This document shows positions 1 through 8,271 of a stretch of DNA of 64,000 bases, piece by piece. The position numbers were made by a program, and so were the translations under genes. Position 1 is the stretch's first letter; every line of letters begins with the position of its first letter. The DNA lies in assembly GCF_002095465.1 (NCBI RefSeq), contig NZ_MLFP01000086.1, positions 682,001-746,000 on the forward strand. Reading direction: 5' to 3'. The notes below the pieces were generated by a model. It did no database searches. It was given only the letters and a program-made list of their open reading frames with translations, and was not told the origin of the DNA. This stretch comes from Pantoea rodasii. GTDB taxonomy: Bacteria > Pseudomonadota > Gammaproteobacteria > Enterobacterales > Enterobacteriaceae.

Positions 1-1002
1 CTGGTGGGTGCCGCCAGTGCCGCATGTTTTTATGCTCCGTTTAAGCAGGTAAAAAAGTGGTCATGGGAAACAATGTGGTCAGTGGGCGGCGTGATGTCAT
101 GGCTGATTCTGCCATGGGCGGTCAGCGCCGTGCTGCTACCCAACTTCTGGGCGTATTACGGCAGTTTTAGCCTCTCACAGCTGCTGCCGGTGTTTCTGTT
201 TGGTGCCATGTGGGGCGTCGGGAACATCAACTATGGTTTGACCATGCGTTATCTCGGCATGTCGATGGGCATTGGTATCGCCATCGGTATCACCCTCGTG
301 GTCGGTACCTTGATGACGCCGCTGCTGCAGGGTCGCTTTGTTGAGCTGTTCAGCTCGGCGGGCGGGCGCATGACGTTGTTAGGCGTGCTGGTGGCGTTAG
401 TGGGTGTAGCGATCGTCACACGTGCCGGGCTGTTAAAAGAGCGTGCACTCGGCATCAACGCGGAAGAATTTAATCTCAAGAAAGGGCTGGTGCTGGCGGT
501 ATTGTGCGGCATCTTCTCGGCCGGGATGTCGTTCGCGATGGATGCGGCGAAACCGATGCATGAGGCGGCAGCCAATCTGGGTATCAACCCGCTGTACGTG
601 GCATTGCCGAGTTATGTCGTCATCATGGGCGGCGGTGCGCTGGTCAACTTGGCCTATTGCTTTATCCGTCTGGCGATCAAACCAGAGCTGTCGGTGCGCC
701 GTGATTTCTCAGTGGCGAAACCGATGCTGCTGGCCAACGTGGCCTTCGCCGTACTCGGCGGCACCATGTGGTATCTGCAGTTCTTCTTCTACGCCTGGGG
801 TCACGCGAAAATCCCTGCGCAATACGACTTTGTCAGCTGGATGTTGCACATGAGCCTGTATGTGCTGTGTGGCGGTTTGGTTGGCCTGGTAATGAAAGAG
901 TGGAAAGCGGTAGGGCAACGTCCGGTGCGCGTGCTGTCGCTGGGTTGTGTGGTGATCATCATTGCCGCTAACATCGTTGGATTGGGCATGGCCAACGGCT
1001 AA
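1..1002 (+). CDS. rhaT: L-rhamnose/H+ symporter RhaT (5' end cut by window)
   Basis: Inner-membrane proton symporter that brings L-rhamnose into the cytoplasm. The reading frame is open from base 1 and the first codons (Leu-Val-Gly-Ala-Ala-Ser) match an internal position about 12 residues into E. coli RhaT, so the true start lies upstream of the window and the GTG at 4 is not the start. The rest is hydrophobic throughout (about ten membrane segments) and carries RhaT stretches such as GNINYGLTMRYLGMSMG and EEFNLKKGLVLAV. It ends convergently with rhaR, with a hairpin between them. In E. coli rhaT is separated from rhaSR by other genes; here it is directly adjacent. Confidence 0.97.
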   Translation: MVGAASAACFYAPFKQVKKWSWETMWSVGGVMSWLILPWAVSAVLLPNFWAYYGSFSLSQLLPVFLFGAMWGVGNINYGLTMRYLGMSMGIGIAIGITLVVGTLMTPLLQGRFVELFSSAGGRMTLLGVLVALVGVAIVTRAGLLKERALGINAEEFNLKKGLVLAVLCGIFSAGMSFAMDAAKPMHEAAANLGINPLYVALPSYVVIMGGGALVNLAYCFIRLAIKPELSVRRDFSVAKPMLLANVAFAVLGGTMWYLQFFFYAWGHAKIPAQYDFVSWMLHMSLYVLCGGLVGLVMKEWKAVGQRPVRVLSLGCVVIIIAANIVGLGMANG

Positions 1003-1023
1003 TGGTCAATCCATGAGAGGTGA

Positions 1024-1054
1024 GCCTGACGCACAGCACGTTGCGTCAGGCTTT
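1024..1054. terminator. Hairpin between convergent rhaT and rhaR
   Basis: Perfect 10-bp arms GCCTGACGCA (1024-1033) and TGCGTCAGGC (1042-1051) with an 8-base loop, followed on the plus strand by TTT. It sits just after the rhaT stop and overlaps the last codons of rhaR. Likely an intrinsic terminator for rhaT, possibly acting in both directions. Confidence 0.75.
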
Positions 1055-1911
1055 GGTATTTTCGATGAGCGGTTCGCGCTGAGGGAGAAAACGCTGGCGC
1101 CACGCACTTGGCGTTAAGCCGGTATCGCGCGTAAACACCACCGAGAAGTAGTTACTGTCATCAAAGCCGCAGCGTGCGGCCACTTCACTGATTAAACAAT
1201 CCTGTGTGCGCAGCAAATATTTTGCCTGGCACAGCTGTAGCTGTCGCAAATAGTGACCCACCGTCATGCCGGTTTGCTGGCGGAACAGCTGCTTTAGGGC
1301 ACGTTCATTTAATTCATTTTGCTGGCAAAAATGGGCCAGGTCGAATGGGCGGTGCAGCGCACCCTGTAAGGCCGACATCAGCAAATCAAGCTGTTCACCT
1401 TCCGGCAGCGCCCATGGACGGTCGGCTGCATAACCATGGCGGCGCAAGATCAGCGCCAGCTGCAGGAACAGGGCTTCAGAGAGTTGAATCGACAATGAAT
1501 CACTTTTACGGCTCTCCCGTTCAAGCTGGCTGATCACCCCGCGCGCCAGCGCCATGCCGCGCGTGGTTAAGCGCCAGCAGCCGGGTGCATCATCGTCCTG
1601 CGGGGCAGTAGCTGGCTCCAGTCGAGACTCAGACGAAAGCGATCACGACAGTAGAGGATGTTATCCAGCGCTAAATCGTTGACGCTGTCATAGCTGTGGC
1701 AATCATTGTCGCGGATATAGAACACATCGCCGCAGGTGATTAACCAGGGACGATCGTTGAGCACGTGTAAACCGTTACCGCGCCAGACGATCACAATTTC
1801 GCTGAATTCATGACGATGCGGCGGGAAGGAGGGCTGAGGCATGCGTTCGGCCACGGCAATCGGCAGATTGGTGGCCGGGAAATAGTCTTGGCGCGTCAAG
1901 ATCAGCGACAT
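1046..1911 (-). pseudogene. rhaR: RhaR, AraC-family activator of rhaSR; apparent single-base frameshift
   Basis: AraC/XylS-family regulator that in E. coli binds L-rhamnose and activates rhaSR. The N-terminal cupin part (start ATG at 1911, GGAG 8 bases upstream; motif VIVWRGNGLHVLNDRP) runs into a stop at 1567. The C-terminal two-helix-turn-helix part (EDSNYFSVVFTR-like, here DDSNYFSVVFTR) continues in another frame from about 1600. Adding one base to the four-G run at 1602-1605 joins the halves into a continuous protein that reads LLPPQDDDAPGCWRLTTRGM across the junction, matching E. coli RhaR spacing. It follows rhaS closely. It may be intact in the cell if this is a sequencing error. Confidence 0.88.
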
Positions 1912-1925
1912 GGGAATCACTCCGA

Positions 1926-2747
1926 TTACAACATCTGCTGGCGCTCCGCTCGGGGCGCGCAGCCAAATTCCCGCCGAAACAGCGTGGAAAAGTGGTTGCT
2001 GTCACCGAATCCACACTGATAGGCGATGTCCGTTATGCGCATATCACTATGGCGCAGTAAATGCCGTGCCTGTAATAAACGCAGCCGATTGAGATAGCGC
2101 TGCGGCGTATTGCCGGTTTGCTGCTTCATCTGGCGATGCAGGGTGCGCAGCGAAAGTGAGAAGCGATCGGCCAGCGCATCCCACTCAACATCTTCACTGT
2201 AATGCTCATTAAGCCAGTCAAGCAACCGATGCAGGCGCGCTTCCTGACCCTGTGCCTGATCGTTGTGACCCGCTTCGCGCAGCAGCACCAGCAGTTGCAA
2301 AAACCGCTGCTCCTGATGCGCCTGACGTTCCAGCGACCAGACATCCTGCTGTTTCATTTGCGTCACGATCTGCAGTGCCTGCGCCATCACTTTGTGATTG
2401 ATACGCCAGTGCGACGCATAGTTGCCGTTTTCGTCACCGGGCAACAAAGACTGTAAACCGGAGAGAAAGCGAAACGCGGCCGGACTGCGGTACAGCACGT
2501 TGGTCAGGCACAAATTTTCTGTCTGCTCATACAGATGACGATCGTGATCGCGCACAAAGCACACGCAGCCTGCGCACAGGGTTTGCGGCTGACCGTTAAA
2601 CACGTGAATGCCAGAACCTTGCTCAACCAGCACGATTTCATGGAAATCATGATGATGCTCGGGAAAGGCCTGCTGCGGCACGCGCGGCTCAATGGCAATG
2701 GCGTAGTTTCCTTCAGGGAAGAAATCAGCACTGTGCAGAACGGTCAT
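1926..2747 (-). CDS. rhaS: RhaS, AraC-family activator of rhaBAD and rhaT
   Basis: Rhamnose-responsive transcription activator. Start chosen at the ATG at 2747 (MTVLHSADFFPEGN), which matches the start of E. coli RhaS and is preceded by GAGAGG; the frame stays open upstream, but that stretch is the promoter region. 273 residues against 278 in E. coli. The N-terminal cupin contains FPEHHHDFHEIVLVE and CFVRDHDRHLYE; the C-terminal AraC domain contains FSLSLRTLHRQMKQQTG and IAYQCGFGDSNHFSTLFRREF, the two DNA-reading helices. It is divergent from rhaB and is followed by rhaR, whose ATG lies 14 bases after the rhaS stop codon. Confidence 0.97.
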   Translation of the reverse strand: MTVLHSADFFPEGNYAIAIEPRVPQQAFPEHHHDFHEIVLVEQGSGIHVFNGQPQTLCAGCVCFVRDHDRHLYEQTENLCLTNVLYRSPAAFRFLSGLQSLLPGDENGNYASHWRINHKVMAQALQIVTQMKQQDVWSLERQAHQEQRFLQLLVLLREAGHNDQAQGQEARLHRLLDWLNEHYSEDVEWDALADRFSLSLRTLHRQMKQQTGNTPQRYLNRLRLLQARHLLRHSDMRITDIAYQCGFGDSNHFSTLFRREFGCAPRAERQQML

Positions 2748-2912
2748 GATGCGCCTCTCAATTAACAATTTTGCAACCGAGTCTACGCAGGCGCTGTGCA
2801 CCTTACCTTGAAATTTAAACCGCCCAGCGCAGGAAAATGGCGAATTATTCAAGATCGGCCAAGTGATTGATGGAATTGCGGTAACGCTCACAACTCTGCT
2901 GTCCTTCGGTTC

Positions 2913-2928
2913 TGTGAGCTTTCTCACG
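2913..2928. promoter_or_regulatory. Predicted CRP site in rhaS-rhaB intergenic region
   Basis: TGTGA-N6-TCACG at 2913-2928 matches the CRP consensus TGTGA-N6-TCACA except for the last base. It lies upstream of the predicted RhaS sites, the arrangement known for E. coli rhaBAD, where CRP is a co-activator. It could serve both divergent operons. Confidence 0.7.
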
Positions 2929-3036
2929 ATCATCTTTGCCAGCCTGCCAGCCACTATCACGCGCTGGCAGTAAGGGGAAGGTGGCAAGGCGCCAGGATTC
3001 ATACGCTAAAGGCATCTCATCACAGGAAGAAACGCC
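2929..3036 (+). promoter_or_regulatory. rhaB promoter with two RhaS half-sites
   Basis: ATCTTTGCC..CTGCCA (about 2931-2948) and CTGGCAGTAAGG (2964-2975) followed by GAAGGTGGC resemble, in sequence and spacing, the two 17-bp RhaS half-sites of the E. coli rhaBAD promoter as I recall them (ATCTTTCCCTGG..., CTGTCAGTAACGAGAAGG). A TACGCT at 3002-3007 is a plausible -10. AGGAAG lies just before the rhaB ATG. Site limits are by eye. Confidence 0.65.
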
Positions 3037-4518
3037 ATGAGTATGCGTAACATTGTTGCCATTGATTTAGGCGCATCCAGCGGGCGCGTGATGCTCGCAC
3101 AATGGACCTCTGCTGACCAGCGCATCACCCTGCGTGAAGTATGTCGTTTTGCCAATCAGCGTGTTCGTCGCGCCGGTTATGACTGCTGGGATCTCGACAG
3201 CCTGGAGCAGGCGATTCGTGCAGGATTGGCGCAATTAGATGATGAAGGCATCGTGCCGGATAGCATCGGCATCGATACCTGGGGCGTGGATCTGGTGCTG
3301 CTGGATGCCAAAGGCGAACGCGTTGGCGAGGCGGTCAGTTATCGTGACCCGCGCACCGATGGATTGATGGCACAAGCGGTCAGTGAGCTGGGTAAAGCCG
3401 CGATTTACCAACGCACGGGTATCCAGTTTCTGCCGTTCAATACCCTTTATCAAATGCGTGCGCTACACCAGCAACAGCCGGACTGGCAGGCACAGGTCAA
3501 ACATGCACTGATGATCCCGGATTATCTGCATTACCGTCTCACCGGCAACATGAACTGGGAGTACACCAACGCCACCACCACGCAGTTGCTCAATATTGAA
3601 ACCGGCGAGTGGGATCGCGAGTTGCTGGCGTGGGCGGGTATAGATGCTGACTGGTTTGGTAAACCCACAGCGCCGGGGAATACCGTGGGCAACTGGATCA
3701 ATGCCAGCGGCAAAAAGATTCCGGTGGTGGCCGTTGCGACGCATGATACCGCCAGCGCGGTATTGGCCACGCCGCTGATGCAGGATGATGCCGCATACCT
3801 CAGTTCCGGTACCTGGTCCTTAATGGGCATTGAAAGTCTGCAGCCCTGCGTCAGCCGCACGGCGCTCGACGCCAACATCACCAATGAAGGGGGTGCGGAA
3901 GGTTATCGGGTGTTGAAAAACATCATGGGTCTGTGGCTGCTGCAGCGCGTGTGCAGCGAATTGCACATCACCGATCTCTGCCCACTGATTGGCGAAGCGG
4001 AAAATGAACCCGCCTGCCGTGCTCTGATCAATCCCAATCATCCACGGTTTATCAATCCCGCCAGCATGGTGCAGGAGATTCAAAACGCCTGCGCCGAGCA
4101 GCATATGCCGATTCCGCAAAGCCCTGCAGCGCTGGCGCGCACCATTTTCGACAGCCTGGCACTGCTCTATCGCCAGGTGATTGGCGAACTGAGCACCCTG
4201 CGCGATAGCCCCATTCGCCAACTGCATGTTGTCGGCGGCGGCAGTCAGAACCCGCTGCTAAACCAACTCTGTGCCGATGCCTGCGAATTGCCGGTGCTGG
4301 CGGGCCCGATTGAGGCCTCAACGCTGGGTAATGTGGGCTGCCAACTGATGGCGTTGGGCGAACTGCGCGATGTGGCCGATTTACGCCGCTGCATCAGTCA
4401 AAACTTCCCGTTAAAAACCTTTGAACCCCAGAATGCCAGCGTCTTTGCAGCCCATCAGGCTCGCTTTGCGGCGCTGAGCCAACCTGCTAAGGAACTTGCA
4501 TATGACAAAGCTGATTGA
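3037..4518 (+). CDS. rhaB: L-rhamnulokinase RhaB
   Basis: Cytoplasmic FGGY kinase that phosphorylates L-rhamnulose to L-rhamnulose-1-phosphate with ATP. 493 residues, close to the 489 of E. coli. The N-terminal ATPase fold begins at residue 6 with VAIDLGASSGRVML; GIDTWGVDLVLLD, MNWEYTNATTTQLLN, AYLSSGTWSLMG and the C-terminal VGGGSQNPLLNQLCADA all match rhamnulokinases. The start ATG has AGGAAG upstream. It is the first gene of rhaBADM; its last 17 bases overlap rhaA, which suggests translational coupling. Expression should depend on RhaS and CRP at the upstream promoter. Confidence 0.97.
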   Translation: MSMRNIVAIDLGASSGRVMLAQWTSADQRITLREVCRFANQRVRRAGYDCWDLDSLEQAIRAGLAQLDDEGIVPDSIGIDTWGVDLVLLDAKGERVGEAVSYRDPRTDGLMAQAVSELGKAAIYQRTGIQFLPFNTLYQMRALHQQQPDWQAQVKHALMIPDYLHYRLTGNMNWEYTNATTTQLLNIETGEWDRELLAWAGIDADWFGKPTAPGNTVGNWINASGKKIPVVAVATHDTASAVLATPLMQDDAAYLSSGTWSLMGIESLQPCVSRTALDANITNEGGAEGYRVLKNIMGLWLLQRVCSELHITDLCPLIGEAENEPACRALINPNHPRFINPASMVQEIQNACAEQHMPIPQSPAALARTIFDSLALLYRQVIGELSTLRDSPIRQLHVVGGGSQNPLLNQLCADACELPVLAGPIEASTLGNVGCQLMALGELRDVADLRRCISQNFPLKTFEPQNASVFAAHQARFAALSQPAKELAYDKAD

Positions 4519-5758
4519 ACAAGCCTTTGAACTGGCGAAACAACGCTACGCGGCATTGGGTATTGATGTGGAACAGGCGATGTCGCAACTGGATGGTATC
4601 CCGGTATCGATGCACTGCTGGCAGGGGGACGATGTCCGTGGCTTTGAGAACCCAAATGGCGAATTAACCGGCGGCATTCAGGCCACCGGCAATTATCCTG
4701 GGCGGGCACGAAACGCAAATGAACTGCGCGCTGACATTGAGAAAGCCATGTCACTGATCCCCGGCGCCAAACGTCTCAATCTGCACGCCATTTATCTGGA
4801 AAGTGACACGCCGGTTGAGCGCGACGCCATTGAGCCGAAACACTTCAGCGGCTGGGTAGAATGGGCGAAAGCCAATAAGTTAGGACTGGATTTTAACCCC
4901 AGCTGCTTCTCACACCCGCTGAGCGCCGACGGCTTTACGTTATCCCATGTGGATAAAGGTATTCGCCAGTTCTGGATCGACCACTGCAAAGCCAGCCGCC
5001 GTATTTCAGCGCACTTCGGTGAACAGCTCGGTACGCCATCGGTGATGAACATCTGGGTGCCGGATGGCATGAAAGATCTCACCATCGATCGTCTGGCACC
5101 GCGCGAACGTCTTGCCAGCGCGCTGGATGAGGTAATCAGCGAGAAGCTCGATCCGCGTCATCACATCGATGCAGTGGAAAGCAAATTGTTCGGTATCGGT
5201 GCGGAGAGTTACACCGTGGGCTCCAATGAGTTTTGCCTCGGTTACGCCGCCAGCCGTCAAACGGCGCTGACGCTTGACGCCGGACATTTCCATCCAACCG
5301 AAGTGATTTCCGACAAGATCTCCACCGCCATGCTGTACGTGCCGCGCCTGCTGTTACACGTCAGCCGTCCCGTACGCTGGGATAGCGATCACGTGGTGTT
5401 GCTCGATGATGAAACACAGGCCATCGCCACTGAGATCGCACGCCACAAACTGTTCGACAAAGTACATATCGGTCTGGACTTCTTTGACGCCTCAATCAAC
5501 CGCATCGCAGCCTGGGTGATTGGCACGCGCAATGCCAAAAAGGCGCTGCTGCGCGCACTGCTGGAACCCAGCGATCAATTACGCACATTAGAGCAGGAAG
5601 GGGATTACACCGCGCGTCTGGCGCTGCTGGAAGAGCAGAAATCCCTGCCCTGGCAAGCGGTCTGGGAAGCCTGGTGTCTGCGCCATGATGTGCCTGCCGA
5701 TGCCAGCTGGCTGAGCGACGTCCGCCACTATGAACAACAAACATTGCGTCTACGTTAA
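4502..5758 (+). CDS. rhaA: L-rhamnose isomerase RhaA
   Basis: Cytoplasmic metal-dependent aldose-ketose isomerase converting L-rhamnose to L-rhamnulose. Start set at the ATG at 4502 (MTKLIEQAF), 7 bases after AAGGAA; a TTG two codons earlier is unlikely. 418 residues against 419 in E. coli. Characteristic blocks are SMHCWQGDDVRGFENPNG, LGLDFNPSCFSHPLSADG, ESKLFGIGAESYTVGSNEF and LDAGHFHPTEVISDKIS, which include the metal-binding Glu/Asp/His residues of the TIM barrel. It overlaps the end of rhaB and is followed after 10 bases by rhaD. Confidence 0.97.
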   Translation: MTKLIEQAFELAKQRYAALGIDVEQAMSQLDGIPVSMHCWQGDDVRGFENPNGELTGGIQATGNYPGRARNANELRADIEKAMSLIPGAKRLNLHAIYLESDTPVERDAIEPKHFSGWVEWAKANKLGLDFNPSCFSHPLSADGFTLSHVDKGIRQFWIDHCKASRRISAHFGEQLGTPSVMNIWVPDGMKDLTIDRLAPRERLASALDEVISEKLDPRHHIDAVESKLFGIGAESYTVGSNEFCLGYAASRQTALTLDAGHFHPTEVISDKISTAMLYVPRLLLHVSRPVRWDSDHVVLLDDETQAIATEIARHKLFDKVHIGLDFFDASINRIAAWVIGTRNAKKALLRALLEPSDQLRTLEQEGDYTARLALLEEQKSLPWQAVWEAWCLRHDVPADASWLSDVRHYEQQTLRLR

Positions 5759-5768
5759 GGGATCAACC

Positions 5769-6611
5769 ATGCAAAATATTCTCTCTTCTTCATTTGTTCA
5801 GGACATGGTGAAAGCCACCAGTGATATGTGGCTAAAGGGCTGGGATGAGCGCAATGGCGGCAATGTCAGCCTGCGCTTACTGCCGGAAGAAGCGCAGGCC
5901 TGGTCAGCTGATTTTTATGCCGAGCCGCGCTGTATTGAGTTGACCAAACCAGCGCCGGCGCTGGCCAACGACTGGTTCCTGGTGACCGGTTCAGGAAAAT
6001 TCTTCCGCAATGTTCAGCTCGATCCGGCCGACTGTCTGGCGCTCTTACAGGTGGACGATAAAGGGCTGTCGTACAAAATCCATTGGGGTCTCAGCAACGG
6101 CGGGTTGCCGACCTCGGAGTTGGCGGCGCATTTCCAGTCGCACAGTGTGCGTAAGCAGGTGTCCAACGGGGTTGACCGCGTGATCATGCACTGCCACGCC
6201 ACCAATTTTATGGCGCTGAGTTACGTGGTGAATCTGGATTCCGCTCGCTTCACGCGCTTGCTGTGGGAAGGCAGCACCGAATGTCTGGTGGTATTCCCGG
6301 ATGGCGTTGGCATTCTGCCATGGATGGTGCCGGGCACCGACCAGATTGGTCAGGCCACCGCCGATGCCATGGCATCGCACAGCCTGGTGATGTGGCCGTT
6401 CCACGGGATTTTCGGTGCTGGCCCGAATCTGGACGAGACATTTGGTCTGATCGACACGGCCGAGAAGTCTTCGGAAGTGGTGGTCAAAGCCTTGTCGATG
6501 GGTGGAATTCGCCAGAGCATCAGCACCGAACAGCTGGTGGCACTGGGTGAACGCTTCGCCGTCAAACCGTGGCAGGCAGCGCTGGATGCGGAGCGCAGTG
6601 ATGTTGCGTAA
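5769..6611 (+). CDS. rhaD: L-rhamnulose-1-phosphate aldolase RhaD
   Basis: Zinc-dependent class II aldolase that splits L-rhamnulose-1-phosphate into dihydroxyacetone phosphate and L-lactaldehyde. Start at the ATG at 5769 (MQNILSSSFVQDMVKAT), preceded by AAGGGATC; an earlier in-frame ATG at 5730 lies inside rhaA. 280 residues (274 in E. coli). WDERNGGNVSLRL, VTGSGKFFRNVQLDP, VIMHCHATNFMAL (zinc histidines) and LPWMVPGTDQIGQAT are conserved. The next gene, rhaM, starts inside its last codons. Confidence 0.97.
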   Translation: MQNILSSSFVQDMVKATSDMWLKGWDERNGGNVSLRLLPEEAQAWSADFYAEPRCIELTKPAPALANDWFLVTGSGKFFRNVQLDPADCLALLQVDDKGLSYKIHWGLSNGGLPTSELAAHFQSHSVRKQVSNGVDRVIMHCHATNFMALSYVVNLDSARFTRLLWEGSTECLVVFPDGVGILPWMVPGTDQIGQATADAMASHSLVMWPFHGIFGAGPNLDETFGLIDTAEKSSEVVVKALSMGGIRQSISTEQLVALGERFAVKPWQAALDAERSDVA

Positions 6612-6915
6612 AGCCTTTGTGATGCAGGTGCATGCCCACTGTCACGATGAATATCTGCGTCGCCATTCACCGATCTGGCCTGAACTGGAACAGACCTTGA
6701 AAGCCCACGGCGCGCACAATTATGCGATTTGGCTCGATGCTGAACGTGACTTGTTGTTCGCCAGCGTGGAGATAGAGTCGGAAGCGCGTTGGGAGGCGGT
6801 GGCGAACACCGAAGTGTGCCAGCGCTGGTGGGCATCGATGAAGGATCTGATGCCATCAAATCCGGACAACAGCCCGATTGGCCACGCGCTAAAACCGATG
6901 TTTTTTATGCCCTAA
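6601..6915 (+). CDS. rhaM: L-rhamnose mutarotase RhaM
   Basis: Small cytoplasmic enzyme interconverting the alpha and beta anomers of L-rhamnose, which speeds supply of the anomer used by RhaA. 104 residues, the same length as E. coli RhaM (YiiL). The ATG at 6601 opens MLRKAFVMQVHAHCHDEY and overlaps the end of rhaD by 11 bases. GAHNYAIWLD, LLFASVEIESEARWEAVA, CQRWWASMKDLMP and NPDNSP match the family. It is the last gene of the rha operon; a G/C-rich hairpin follows. Confidence 0.95.
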   Translation: MLRKAFVMQVHAHCHDEYLRRHSPIWPELEQTLKAHGAHNYAIWLDAERDLLFASVEIESEARWEAVANTEVCQRWWASMKDLMPSNPDNSPIGHALKPMFFMP

Positions 6916-6947
6916 GGCTGGCAAATATTACGCTTGAGCGCAATTAA

Positions 6948-6969
6948 GGGGCGGCCGGGAGGTCGCCCC
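6948..6969. terminator. Hairpin after rhaM
   Basis: GGGGCGGCC (6948-6956) and GGTCGCCCC (6961-6969) pair at 8 of 9 positions with a 4-base loop. It sits between the convergent rhaM and tetR-type genes. There is no clear T-run, so intrinsic termination is uncertain. Confidence 0.4.
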
Positions 6970-7007
6970 GACTTCAGGGTGATAAAACGTTACGTCTCGG
7001 CAAGATA

Positions 7008-7658
7008 TCATGCGTTCAACGCGCAGTAGCCTGCGAGGGCGGGCCAAATGGCCATCTGCGTATCCACAATGCCATCGAGATCATCACGACTTGCGCCTTC
7101 ACGGGCGCGCACCGACATGCCCTGCAACACACAGGCGAGATAGCTGGCCAGCGTGCTGCTGTTGGCGCAGGGCGGTAATTCCCCGCGCTGCTGTCGAACA
7201 TCCAAAAACTGTTTCAAGGCGTTTTCCTGCGCATGATGTTGCTTAGCCAGCAGCTGCGCAATCTCGTCTGAACCCGATGACAGCGCGCTGGAGGTGCAGA
7301 TAAAGAAACAGCCCGCGGGCTTATCGCACTCGGTAAAACAGGCTGCGGTGGCACGAAAATAGGCTTCAATCGCGGCTTTCACATCGAGTGATTCATCATT
7401 GAGCACCTGATTACGCTGCGCGCTAAAGGTATCGATATAGCGCTGCATTGCCGCCCGGAACAAACCTTCCTTATTCTCAAATTCAGCGTAAAGCGTCGGC
7501 GCTTTTGCACCGGTTGCGTCCACCAAATCCGACAGCGATGTCCCTTCATAACCGTGCGCCCAAAACAGCATCAACGCTTTATCCAGCGCATCGTTGCGAT
7601 CAAAGACTTTAGGACGGCCACGCGTTTTTCGATTAAGCGTGTCGGTAATTTGCGTCAT
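7008..7658 (-). CDS. TetR/AcrR-family repressor
   Basis: Probable one-component repressor of 216 residues. The N-terminal helix-turn-helix is seen at about residues 17-60 (RGRPKVFDRNDALDKAL, then GTSLSDLVDATGAKAPTLY); the rest is the helical ligand/dimer domain with CDKPAGCFFICTSSA. The start ATG has GAGGTGC upstream. It diverges from the BhsA-like gene at 7952 across a 293-bp region with three similar palindromes, so it likely controls that gene and itself. E. coli ComR, a TetR protein next to bhsA, is a known parallel. The ligand cannot be told from sequence. Confidence 0.9.
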   Translation of the reverse strand: MTQITDTLNRKTRGRPKVFDRNDALDKALMLFWAHGYEGTSLSDLVDATGAKAPTLYAEFENKEGLFRAAMQRYIDTFSAQRNQVLNDESLDVKAAIEAYFRATAACFTECDKPAGCFFICTSSALSSGSDEIAQLLAKQHHAQENALKQFLDVRQQRGELPPCANSSTLASYLACVLQGMSVRAREGASRDDLDGIVDTQMAIWPALAGYCALNA

Positions 7659-7693
7659 AGCGCACCTCGCTGCATCAGGAACATGTGATTAAA

Positions 7694-7908
7694 TTACCGA
7701 TCGCTAACTAAACATGCAAGCGCAGCCGACATTCTCTTCTTCCCGCTTTGCCCGTTTGTGCTTTACCGCTGTCGCAACACTCAAATCGATAAGTGGAAAA
7801 GGGCGCTAAAGCCCATAATCACGCCACTTTCAAATAAAATAACGACCGTTAATAAAATGATTGACGAGATACCCACTTCGGCGCTAGCATTTAATTAACG
7901 GTTGTTAA
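7694..7908. promoter_or_regulatory. Three palindromes, candidate TetR operators
   Basis: Three related sites lie between the divergent genes: TTACCGATCGCTAA (7694-7707), ATAACGACCGTTAA (7839-7852) and TTAACGGTTGTTAA (7895-7908). All fit TTA-x-CG-xx-CG-x-TAA loosely; the second and third have perfect inverted half-sites. One is near the repressor gene and two are near the BhsA-like gene, as expected for autoregulation plus target repression. The assignment to the adjacent TetR protein is inference. Confidence 0.6.
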
Positions 7909-7951
7909 CTTAATTCAACCGGCCCCTTTCATCTGCATAAGAGAGACGATC

Positions 7952-8209
7952 ATGAAAAGCATTAAACTGGTATTAGCTGCTGTCGCACTGTCATCCATCG
8001 CGTTTGGTAGCATGGCTGCCGACTTAGTCAATCAGGCACCGTTGAATCAACAGCAAATCGGTGTGGTGAGCGCATCAGGTAGCACTAACCTGACGTCACT
8101 GGAGAACCAGCTATCGGAGAAGGCGAATGCTGCCGGAGCAAAGTCGTTCCGCATCACTTCGACCTCTGGCAACAACAAGCTAAATGGCACAGCGGTAATT
8201 TATAACTAA
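7952..8209 (+). CDS. BhsA/McbA-type DUF1471 secreted small protein
   Basis: 85-residue protein with a clear signal peptide (MKSIKLVLAAVALSSIAFGSM, cleavage after AMAA-like residues near 22) and one DUF1471 domain: IGVVSASGSTNLTSLENQL, AGAKSFRITSTSGNNKLNGT, AVIYN. Such proteins (BhsA, McbA, YhcN, YdgH) are periplasmic or outer-membrane associated and influence stress response and biofilm in E. coli. AAGAGAGACG precedes the ATG. It is likely repressed by the divergent TetR regulator. Which paralogue it corresponds to is unclear. Confidence 0.88.
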   Translation: MKSIKLVLAAVALSSIAFGSMAADLVNQAPLNQQQIGVVSASGSTNLTSLENQLSEKANAAGAKSFRITSTSGNNKLNGTAVIYN

Positions 8210-8232
8210 TCACCAAAGCGCAATAATTGGCG

Positions 8233-8258
8233 CAGGGGCGCACCGATGTGTGCCCCTG
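8233..8258. terminator. Hairpin between BhsA-like gene and sotB
   Basis: CAGGGGCGCAC (8233-8243) and GTGTGCCCCTG (8248-8258) pair over 11 positions (one G-T) with the loop CGAT, between convergent genes. The T-run is weak. Confidence 0.55.
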
Positions 8259-8271
8259 GTTATGAAGTGTG

